Positions 7,000 through 12,708 of a stretch of DNA of 12,708 bases are shown here, one piece after another (position 1 is the first letter of the stretch; each line of letters begins with the position of its first letter). A program made the translations under genes and the position numbers. Source of the DNA: an uncultured Eggerthellaceae bacterium (lineage in GTDB: Bacteria > Actinomycetota > Coriobacteriia > Coriobacteriales > Eggerthellaceae); NCBI GenBank assembly GCA_910589135.1, contig CAJUSL010000001.1:1-12708 (forward strand). Direction: 5' to 3'. The notes under the pieces were generated by a model. That model was not told the origin of the DNA, ran no database searches, and saw only the letters and a program-made list of their open reading frames with translations.

Positions 7000-7034
7000 G
7001 CCCCATCCTTCATCAATGCGAACGTTGTGGGATA

Positions 7035-7040
7035 ATTATA
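7035..7040 (-). promoter_or_regulatory. -10 element for folE
   Basis: A perfect TATAAT on the minus strand, about 36 bases upstream of the folE ATG. No clear -35 is found. It lies only a few bases from the presumed promoter of the divergent ACT-domain gene. Confidence 0.5.
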
Positions 7041-7045
7041 GAACC

Positions 7046-7051
7046 TATATT
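7046..7051 (+). promoter_or_regulatory. -10 element for the ACT-FHA-PP2C-SEDS/PBP operon
   Basis: TATATT, about 31 bases before ATG 7083; a weak GTTGTG lies upstream at 7024-7029 (16-base spacer). The element is practically back to back with the folE -10, so the two promoters may compete for polymerase. Confidence 0.4.
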
Positions 7052-7082
7052 CGCAACCTCATCGGACGTTAGGACCTGCCAC

Positions 7083-7358
7083 ATGAAATGCGTCATCTCC
7101 GTGCTCGGCGCGGACCGCACGGGCATCGTTGCCGCCGTTGCGACCGTTCTTACCGAATGCGATGCGAACATCGACGACATCAACCAGACCATCCTCGGCG
7201 AGAACGAGATTTTCTGCATGACCATGCTTGCCACGCTCGACATCGCGACGGCCAGCTTCGAGGAAGTGCAGGATCGCCTCACCGCGGAGGGCGAGCGTCT
7301 GGGCGTGCAGATTACCATCCAGCGCGAAGACGTGTTCCGCTTCATGCACGAGATCTAG
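7083..7358 (+). CDS. ACT-domain protein (UPF0237 type)
   Basis: 91 residues forming one ACT domain. It starts MKCVISVLGADRTGIVAAVA, the typical opening of the UPF0237 family, followed by a DINQTIL segment and a C-terminal FRFMHEI. ACT domains bind small molecules, often amino acids; the ligand and role of this stand-alone family are not established. Start ATG 7083 has AGGA 8 bases upstream; a longer open frame reaching back through folE is a shadow. It is the first gene of a rightward run toward the FHA, phosphatase and SEDS-PBP genes, with a 75-base gap before the FHA gene. A regulatory link to cell-wall growth is only a guess from position. Confidence 0.9.
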   Translation: MKCVISVLGADRTGIVAAVATVLTECDANIDDINQTILGENEIFCMTMLATLDIATASFEEVQDRLTAEGERLGVQITIQREDVFRFMHEI

Positions 7359-7368
7359 GTCGAACGCC

Positions 7369-7437
7369 ATGTTCCGTTCCGCATCTTTCGACATCAGAGG
7401 CGCCGGCGCCGACCGCATCGAGGCGATTGCCGCATGA
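7369..7437 (+). CDS. Possible 22-residue ORF coupled to the FHA gene
   Basis: ATG 7369 opens a 22-codon frame (MFRSASFDIRGAGADRIEAI plus two Ala). Its TGA overlaps the ATG of the FHA gene as ATGA (7434-7437), a classic translational-coupling arrangement. The only upstream purine motif is a weak AGG about 9 bases away. No similarity is recognised. It fills the otherwise unexplained 75-base gap between the ACT and FHA genes, but so short a frame in GC-rich DNA may be chance. Confidence 0.25.
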   Translation: MFRSASFDIRGAGADRIEAIAA

Positions 7438-7847
7438 TCGACGTCGTCCTGCTGGCTGCGCGCCTGCTGTTCGTCGCGCTGTTGTACCTGTTCTTGTTCT
7501 CCATCATGCGCACCGGCGTGCGCCAGGTCAGCGGCGCTTCCAAGAAGGGCAAGTCGTGGCACCTCACCGTCGAGAAGGGCCCGAAGGAGCTGCGCGGCGT
7601 GAACATTCCTGTCACCGGGCCGGTCATCATCGGCCGCGCGCCGGGGGCTGACATCGTGGTCGCTGCGGGCTATGTCTCCGGGCGGCACGCGCGCTTCCAG
7701 CTGATGGGGGAGAACCTATTCATCGAGGATCTGGGGTCGAAGAACGGCACCTCGGTCAACGGCACGTACATAAGCGACCCGGTCCCGGTTCGCAACAAGG
7801 ACGCCATCGCGGTCGGCGACGTCGTGATCCGCGCGAGGTACGAGTAA
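7434..7847 (+). CDS. fhaB: Membrane-anchored FHA-domain protein, FhaB-like
   Basis: 137 residues. An N-terminal membrane segment (about 4-24) is followed by a basic linker and a C-terminal FHA domain (about 60-137), a phosphothreonine-binding module. Binding residues seen are GR (67-68), SGRH (82-85), and SKNG/NG (102-105, 109-110). The layout matches M. tuberculosis FhaB (Rv0019c), which PknA/B-type kinases phosphorylate and which helps coordinate wall growth. GAGG lies 10 bases before the ATG. The TAA overlaps the next ATG by one base (TAATG), so it is co-translated with the PP2C phosphatase. It probably reads phosphorylation made by the PASTA kinase. Confidence 0.92.
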   Translation: MIDVVLLAARLLFVALLYLFLFSIMRTGVRQVSGASKKGKSWHLTVEKGPKELRGVNIPVTGPVIIGRAPGADIVVAAGYVSGRHARFQLMGENLFIEDLGSKNGTSVNGTYISDPVPVRNKDAIAVGDVVIRARYE

Positions 7848-9070
7848 TGGATTCCGCCGAATACCTGCCTGAGCCGGGCGCGCGTTTCGAGAACGTGAAG
7901 CCGTTCGGCAGCCGCACCGACGTCGGCTACGTGCGCGAGCACAACGAGGACAACTTGCTCGTCGCGCCGCCGCTGTACGTGGTGTGCGACGGCATGGGCG
8001 GTCACGAAGGCGGCGAGGTCGCGTCCGAGATCGCGGTCGACACCATCGCCCGCTGTGCTCCTTCCGAGCTTGATGCCGAAGGGCTGGGGCATGCCGTCGA
8101 AGAGGCGAACCTGGCCGTCATCCAGGCCGCGCGCGACGGCGTGGGCAAGGAAGGCATGGGCACTACGTGCACCGCCGCCATGCTCGAGGGCGAGAAGATG
8201 GTCATCGCCCAGGTGGGCGACTCGCGAGCCTACCTTTTGCACAACGGCGTGCTTCAACAGATAACGCGCGACCATAGCGTGGTCGCCGATTTGGTCGAGT
8301 CGGGCGAAATTTCGCCCGCGCAGGCCCGCACGCATCAGTGGCGTAGCTACATCACGCGTGCGCTGGGGCTCGACCCCTACATGCAGGCCGACCTGTACGA
8401 GATCAACGTGGCGGCGGGCGATCGACTGATGCTGTGCTCGGACGGCCTGTATTCCATGGTGCCCGACGAGGGCATCAGCGAGATTCTGCAGACGGTGGCC
8501 AACCCGCAGGACGCCGCAGACGTGCTGGTCGACGAGGCGCTGGCGGGCGGCGGCAGCGACAACATCACCGTCGTGGTGGTGGACGTCACCGGGTACAGTC
8601 CGCAAAAGACGCGCAAGATCGTGCGCCGCGGCAAGATGACTGCCGTGCTGATCATCGCGCTGATGGTGGCCATCATCGGCATGGGCGCCGCCGCGTTCGG
8701 CTTCTGGATCAACAACTCCGCCTACCTTGGCGAGCAGGACGGCAAGGTGGTGATCTATCGCGGCGTGCCGGGCGACTTCTTCGGCATGAAGTTCTCGAAC
8801 CTCGAGGAATTCACCGACGTGCAGGTCGACCAGCTGCAGGCGGTGCTGCCGGGCCCGGCGTCGCGGCTTCGCGAGGAAGGCATCGCGTGCGATTCGCTCG
8901 ACGCCGCCAAGAGCCTGGTGAGCGACTACAAGAGGGAAATCGCTAAGAAGGGCGGCGGCTCGTCGGCTGGTGCCAGCGCGGGCGGTGCGTCCGACCCGAG
9001 CAGCAGCTCTTCGTCAGATTCCTCAGCAAGCGTAGCCTCTTCGAGTTCTTCTGCAGCGGCAAGCGAATAG
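7847..9070 (+). CDS. pstP: PP2C-family Ser/Thr phosphatase, membrane-bound (PstP-like)
   Basis: 407 residues. Metal-dependent phosphatase expected to reverse the PASTA kinase. Catalytic domain about 19-250: RTDVGYVREHNEDN, metal-binding DGMGGHEGG (Asp48), GMGTTCTA, QVGDSRAYL, CSDG (Asp199) and GGSDNITVVV (Asp238). One membrane segment follows at about 264-288. An outer domain (about 290-365) has YRGVPG, as in actinobacterial PstP, then a Gly/Ala/Ser-rich tail from about 370 with long serine runs, probably a flexible wall-spanning or linker segment. The start overlaps the FHA stop by one base, with GAGG 8 bases upstream. The next gene follows after 55 bases. Confidence 0.95.
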   Translation: MDSAEYLPEPGARFENVKPFGSRTDVGYVREHNEDNLLVAPPLYVVCDGMGGHEGGEVASEIAVDTIARCAPSELDAEGLGHAVEEANLAVIQAARDGVGKEGMGTTCTAAMLEGEKMVIAQVGDSRAYLLHNGVLQQITRDHSVVADLVESGEISPAQARTHQWRSYITRALGLDPYMQADLYEINVAAGDRLMLCSDGLYSMVPDEGISEILQTVANPQDAADVLVDEALAGGGSDNITVVVVDVTGYSPQKTRKIVRRGKMTAVLIIALMVAIIGMGAAAFGFWINNSAYLGEQDGKVVIYRGVPGDFFGMKFSNLEEFTDVQVDQLQAVLPGPASRLREEGIACDSLDAAKSLVSDYKREIAKKGGGSSAGASAGGASDPSSSSSSDSSASVASSSSSAAASE

Positions 9071-9125
9071 CCTAAAACATGATGCTGAGAGCCAACGAAC
9101 AGACCAAAGCCAGCGAGGGTGCCTC

Positions 9126-11912
9126 ATGACCAGGAGAAACGTTGAGCTGCTGCTCCTGATAGTCGCCGCGCCATTAGTGATAATCATGTTCGCCATGATG
9201 GTGCTCAGCGGCGCGGGTTCCGAGGAGGGCCTGCACGCCCTGTCTTTCAACACGTTGGGAGTGCCCATCGGCATCTTCGTTGCCTTCTTGCTCGCGCACT
9301 TTGCCATCAGGAAGCTGGCTCCCAATGCCGACCCGGCGCTGCTGCCCATCACGTTCGCGCTTTCGGGCGTCGGCATCGCGTTCGTCACGCGCCTGGCGCC
9401 CGCGGCGGCGACGCGCCAACTCGTCTGGATGTTCGCGGGCGTGGCCGCGCTGGTGGTCATCCTGCTGCTGGTTCGCAAGCTCGACCGTCTGTCGAACTAC
9501 AAGTACACGCTCATGATCGTGGGCGTGCTGCTTCTGCTGTCGCCGATGCTTCCCGTGATCGGCAACGAAATCAACGGCAGCCGCCTGTGGTTGAACATCG
9601 GCGGCTTCTCGTTCCAGCCGGGCGAGCTGGCGAAGATATTCATCGTGCTGTTCCTTGCGGCGTATTTGGCGCAGAACCGCGAGATGCTTTCCGTGTTCAC
9701 CTGGCGCATCGGCCCGGTGAACCTTCCCAGCCTGCAGACGCTGCTGCCGCTGATAGTGATGTGGGCGCTGGCGTTTCTGATCGTCGTGCTGGAGAAGGAT
9801 CTCGGCAGTGCGCTCGTGCTGTTCCTCATGTTCATCGTCATGCTGTATGTCGCCACGGGCAAGAAGTTCTACGTGGTGGCGGGGCTTGTGCTGGCGGCCG
9901 TCGCGGCTGTGATGCTGTTCTTCATGTTCGGACACGTGCAGCAGCGCGTCGACATCTGGCTGGACCCGTTCGCCGACGCGCAGGGCAGCGGCTACCAGAT
10001 CGTGCAGAGCCTGTACTCGTTGGCGGATGGCGGCCTGTTTGGCATCGGCATCGGGCGCGGCATGGCCGACATGATTCCCTATGCGGAAAGCGACTTCATC
10101 TTCTCGGCCATCGGCGAGGAGGCCGGCCTGCTGGGCGCCGCCGGCGTGTTGTTGCTGTACCTCGTGTTCGCCATCCGCGGCATCTACACGGCCGCGCGCG
10201 CCAAGTCCGACTTCAGCTCATTCGTGGCGGTGGGCGTCACGTCGATCGTCATCCTGCAGGCATTCATCATTGTGGGCGGCATCACGCGGCTCATCCCGCT
10301 GACGGGCATCACGCTTCCGTTCATCAGCCAGGGCGGCTCGTCTCTGCTGGCCGGGTTCATCATCGTCGGGCTGCTGCTGCGTGCGGGCGACGAGGCCACC
10401 GGGCGCGAGTCCGAGCTGACCATGACGCACGCCACGCTGCACAGCACGGGTGTGCTCGGACGCGTATCCCTAGGCAAGCGTCTGACGAACACCATGATCG
10501 TGTTCTCGGCGATGTTCGCGCTGCTCGTCGCCAGCCTCACGTTCATCATGGTGATCGACGCCAACAACATCAAGGCGATGCCGGGCAACAACCACACGCT
10601 CATGAAGGAAGCCGAAAGCCAGCGCGGCACCATTTCCACGTATGACGGCACCATCCTGGCCGAGTCGGTGCAGCAAGAGGATGGCAGCTACGAACGCGTG
10701 TATCCGGCGGGCGATTTGGCGACGCACGTCGTGGGGTACTACTCGATGCAGTACGGAACCAGCGGCATCGAGGCGTCCATGAACGATTCGCTGCGCGGCA
10801 CCGAGAACTATGCCAGCTGGACCGACGTGATCAACTCGCTGGCAGGGGTGTCGCAGCCGGGCAACGACGTGACCCTCACTCTCAATTCCAAGGTGCAGAA
10901 GGCCGCGCAGGACGCCATTGCCGGATACAAGGGAGCATGCGTCGTGATCGATCCGACGACGGGCGCGGTGCTGGGCATGGCGTCGTCGCCGACGTATGAT
11001 GCCGCCAATGTGGGCGCGGTCATGGAAGCGTCGTCCAGCGCGGGGTCGGCCGGTTCGTCGGAGTTGCTCAACCGCGCCACGCAGGCGCTGTATGCGCCGG
11101 GCTCCACTTTCAAGATCGTGTCGCTGACGGCTGCGCTGGAAGACGGCGTCGCCACCGAGAGCACGGTGTACGATTCGCCGGCCGAGCTGGACATCGGCAA
11201 TGCGCCGGTTACTAACTTCAACGACCGTGACTGGGGCGAGGTGTCGCTGGCGCGCGCGTTCGAGGTGTCTTCCAACACCGTGTTCGGGCAGGTGGGGGTC
11301 GAGTTGGGGTCGCAGCGGCTTGTCGAGGCGTCCAACAGGTTCGGCTTCGACAAGGAGCTGAAGTTCGACCTTCCGGTGGCCGAGTCGCTTATGCCCAACC
11401 CCGAGGAGATGACCACCTGGGAGACCGCCTGGGCGGCGGCAGGCGAGCCGGTCGGCGAGCACGAGAGCCCCGCCGGTCCGCAGGCAACGGTGCTCGAGAT
11501 GGCCCTAGCCGGGTGCGGCATTGCCAACGGCGGCACTGTGTTGAACCCTTATCTAGTCGAGGGCGTGTACAACGCCAACGGCACGCGGGGTTACACCGCC
11601 ACGCCCAGCAAGCTATGGCAGGCGACCAGCACCGAGGTCGCGAACCGCGTGCTCATGGTGATGAAGGGCGTTGTAGACAGCGGCACGGGCACGGCGGCTG
11701 CAATCCCGGGCGTGTCGGTTGCGGGCAAGACGGGCACCGCCGAGCACGAGGGCAAGGCCGACGACAGCTGGTTCGTGGGCATCGCCGACGCCGACGGCGC
11801 GCGCAACGTGGTCGTCGCGTTGATGCTCGAGGAGGTCGGCACGTCAGCCCATGCGCCCACGCAGGCGCGCGCCGTCATCCAGGCGGCCTTGCAGGCCAAC
11901 GGCACGCTGTAG
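9126..11912 (+). CDS. Fused SEDS glycosyltransferase (RodA/FtsW) - class B penicillin-binding protein
   Basis: 928 residues. Residues 1-430 are a RodA/FtsW-type polytopic SEDS protein, a peptidoglycan polymerase using lipid II: NGSRLWLNIG, QPGELAKI, then WLDPFADAQGSGYQ (278-291), whose loop holds the presumed catalytic Asp280, and LPFISQGGSSL near the end. A linker (about 430-453) joins a new membrane segment (457-478) and a PbpA-like transpeptidase: QRGTI, GYYSMQYGTSGIE, active-site STFK (Ser660, Lys663), SSN (715-717) and KTGT (868-871). No PASTA domains follow. In M. tuberculosis rodA and pbpA are separate adjacent genes. The frame is open throughout and GAGGGT lies 5 bases before ATG 9126, so this is a true single gene. 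It probably acts as a polymerase-crosslinker for side-wall or septal growth. Confidence 0.95.
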   Translation: MTRRNVELLLLIVAAPLVIIMFAMMVLSGAGSEEGLHALSFNTLGVPIGIFVAFLLAHFAIRKLAPNADPALLPITFALSGVGIAFVTRLAPAAATRQLVWMFAGVAALVVILLLVRKLDRLSNYKYTLMIVGVLLLLSPMLPVIGNEINGSRLWLNIGGFSFQPGELAKIFIVLFLAAYLAQNREMLSVFTWRIGPVNLPSLQTLLPLIVMWALAFLIVVLEKDLGSALVLFLMFIVMLYVATGKKFYVVAGLVLAAVAAVMLFFMFGHVQQRVDIWLDPFADAQGSGYQIVQSLYSLADGGLFGIGIGRGMADMIPYAESDFIFSAIGEEAGLLGAAGVLLLYLVFAIRGIYTAARAKSDFSSFVAVGVTSIVILQAFIIVGGITRLIPLTGITLPFISQGGSSLLAGFIIVGLLLRAGDEATGRESELTMTHATLHSTGVLGRVSLGKRLTNTMIVFSAMFALLVASLTFIMVIDANNIKAMPGNNHTLMKEAESQRGTISTYDGTILAESVQQEDGSYERVYPAGDLATHVVGYYSMQYGTSGIEASMNDSLRGTENYASWTDVINSLAGVSQPGNDVTLTLNSKVQKAAQDAIAGYKGACVVIDPTTGAVLGMASSPTYDAANVGAVMEASSSAGSAGSSELLNRATQALYAPGSTFKIVSLTAALEDGVATESTVYDSPAELDIGNAPVTNFNDRDWGEVSLARAFEVSSNTVFGQVGVELGSQRLVEASNRFGFDKELKFDLPVAESLMPNPEEMTTWETAWAAAGEPVGEHESPAGPQATVLEMALAGCGIANGGTVLNPYLVEGVYNANGTRGYTATPSKLWQATSTEVANRVLMVMKGVVDSGTGTAAAIPGVSVAGKTGTAEHEGKADDSWFVGIADADGARNVVVALMLEEVGTSAHAPTQARAVIQAALQANGTL

Positions 11913-12094
11913 ACGCCTCGCCCGGTTCGGGCGGTGGCGCCTGGTGCTGCGCGACGTCCGGGGGAGGGGTGCCTCCGATTCTCAATCTTTCCTTGCATGC
12001 AAGGAGCGCGCCGCCGGGGCCGTGCCTGGGGAAGCTGCGACAGCCGATCGTCAAGAGGCTGCAGATTTGCCCCGGCGCCGCGCGGGTTGCTACC
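11913..12094. other. Intergenic stretch after the SEDS-PBP gene
   Basis: No gene is seen. A GC-only hairpin (11919-11924 with 11928-11933, loop GTT) lies 7 bases after the stop and may help end transcription, although no T-run follows. A 16-bp palindrome lies further on. Confidence 0.4.
11990..12005. promoter_or_regulatory. Perfect 16-bp palindrome, operator-like
   Basis: TCCTTGCATGCAAGGA is a perfect spacerless palindrome. Such symmetry can be a dimeric repressor site, but no promoter is visible beside it, so the role is unknown. Confidence 0.3.
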
Positions 12095-12315
12095 CGATGC
12101 CAAAAATCCGGCCCGCTGTGGACAAAATTTGCGGAAGTCGGTGGTTTTGGGAGTGCATCCGGTCGGTTCCTGCATGGTCTCCACAACTCGCAGTGCTTCT
12201 ACCTGGGGTTTCTTGCAACTGCCTTCCTGGCAGCAGAGCATTCTTGTCAAAAACGGCCCCAAAAATACCGATTTCCGCAATTTTTGTCCACGCGGGCGTT
12301 AAAAAGTGGCAACGG
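12095..12315. repeat. Imperfect inverted-repeat element of about 220 bp
   Basis: The inner arms 12111-12152 and 12257-12297 pair at 36 of 41 positions with one gap; weaker similarity continues outward to CCCGATGCCA and TGGCAACGGG. About 105 bases lie between the arms. The left end (12095-12127) is the second copy of the repeat at 6272-6304 (two mismatches, inverse orientation). The right arm is a more diverged third copy. No transposase or flanking target duplication was identified. It could be a MITE-like element, two opposed repeat copies, or a structured RNA. Confidence 0.6.
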
Positions 12316-12436
12316 GCACCACATTTGCTCTGCTGCGTATGTGTTGCTGGACTCGCGCTACAGAATCGCGCTACGAAATGCATGCAACGAAGCACATTTA
12401 GTCCAACGCTGTTTGAGAAATCCAGAAGAACGCAGG

Positions 12437-12470
12437 GTTTCGGCGGTTCGCAAACCACATCTGCCGAAAC
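12437..12470. other. Hairpin between the repeat element and the edge gene
   Basis: GTTTCGGC (12437-12444) pairs with GCCGAAAC (12463-12470), and inside GGTT pairs with AACC around a CGCA loop, with a 6-base bulge. It lies about 80 bases beyond the stop of the minus-strand gene. TCCAGAAGA occurs on both sides (12421-12429, 12486-12494). It may be a terminator or an RNA processing site. Confidence 0.3.
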
Positions 12471-12552
12471 GTCGCCCGTCGGTTTTCCAGAAGACACGAA
12501 TTGCTGTTTGCTCATCAAAAATGGGTGTCGTTCGGAAAAACGGCCCTTGTGC

Positions 12553-12708
12553 CTATGCGACCACCGTTTCGGTCGGCTTCGCGGGCGCGGGCAGGTCGGC
12601 GGCGCAGTGGTGGCAGCGCGTGGCGCCCACATTGACTTCTTCTTTGCAGTAGGGGCACACGGGCGCTTCCTCGGCAACTTCCTCGCCGGCAGCGTTGCGA
12701 TGCACCAG
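12553..12708 (-). CDS. C-terminal end of a zinc-ribbon protein, possibly MscL
   Basis: The last 51 codons of a minus-strand gene cut by the window edge, ending with TAG at 12553-12555. The visible part is an acidic linker (GEEVAEEAP), then CPYC and CHHC separated by KEEVNVGATR, a clear four-cysteine zinc ribbon, then a short Pro/Ala tail. This type of ribbon (CPYC...ATRC.HC) is recalled from the C-terminus of some large-conductance mechanosensitive channels (MscL), but it also occurs in other membrane proteins, and no channel part is in view. A competing open frame on the same strand (12090-12677) reads through the ribbon out of phase and is a shadow. Confidence 0.7.
   Translation of the reverse strand: MVHRNAAGEEVAEEAPVCPYCKEEVNVGATRCHHCAADLPAPAKPTETVVA

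Noticed and set aside
6207..7082. Long N-terminal extension of the ACT-domain protein
   Set aside because: Runs antisense through folE with Arg-rich sequence; the ACT domain starts exactly at ATG 7083 with its own AGGA.
11513..12652. 379-codon plus-strand open frame and several minus-strand frames after the SEDS-PBP gene
   Set aside because: They join shadow sequence of the PBP to repeat DNA; no domain and no ribosome-binding site.
1..12708. CRISPR arrays, tRNA, rRNA, phage or transposase genes
   Set aside because: No regularly spaced repeats, cloverleaf sequences or mobile-element protein motifs were seen on either strand.

Overview
The window looks like chromosomal DNA of a high-GC, anaerobic actinobacterium, most likely of the class Coriobacteriia (Eggerthella/Gordonibacter/Slackia-like). 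This rests on the GC-rich codon use, an oxygen-sensitive class III ribonucleotide reductase, a PASTA-domain kinase, and an FHA/PP2C/RodA/PbpA set that resembles the actinobacterial growth-control cluster. The genus is inferred, because no rRNA or marker search was possible.

Left block (1-3511): the 3' part of nrdD (anaerobic ribonucleotide reductase, cut by the window edge), a strong hairpin, a perfect 38-bp inverted repeat, an MscS-type mechanosensitive channel gene, and nrdG (the NrdD activase), whose start overlaps the end of mscS. The reductase and its activase are thus separated by an unrelated membrane channel gene.

Middle (3512-6275): a gene-poor stretch with imperfect inverted repeats leads to a likely 6S RNA gene (about 3893-4061), recognised by its closing stem, 3' U-tract and central-bubble sequence. 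A good sigma70-type promoter follows, then a transmembrane Ser/Thr kinase with four PASTA domains and an intrinsic terminator. That terminator runs into a dispersed intergenic repeat, which recurs in opposite orientation near 12.1 kb.

Right block (6436-11912): folE (GTP cyclohydrolase I) is on the minus strand and shares a short promoter region with a rightward operon. The operon reads ACT-domain protein, a possible 22-codon ORF, membrane-anchored FHA protein (FhaB-like), PP2C phosphatase (PstP-like), and one 928-residue protein that fuses a RodA/FtsW (SEDS) glycosyltransferase to a PbpA-like class B penicillin-binding protein. The kinase, its presumed opposing phosphatase, a phospho-Thr reader and a fused peptidoglycan polymerase/transpeptidase together form a plausible cell-wall growth control module.

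Right edge (11913-12708): about 640 bases without a convincing gene, holding hairpins, a 16-bp palindrome and a 220-bp inverted-repeat element. The C-terminal 51 codons of a minus-strand zinc-ribbon protein (possibly MscL) follow. The most notable items are the natural SEDS-PBP fusion, the 6S RNA candidate and the repeat families. No CRISPR array, tRNA, rRNA, transposase or phage gene was seen.
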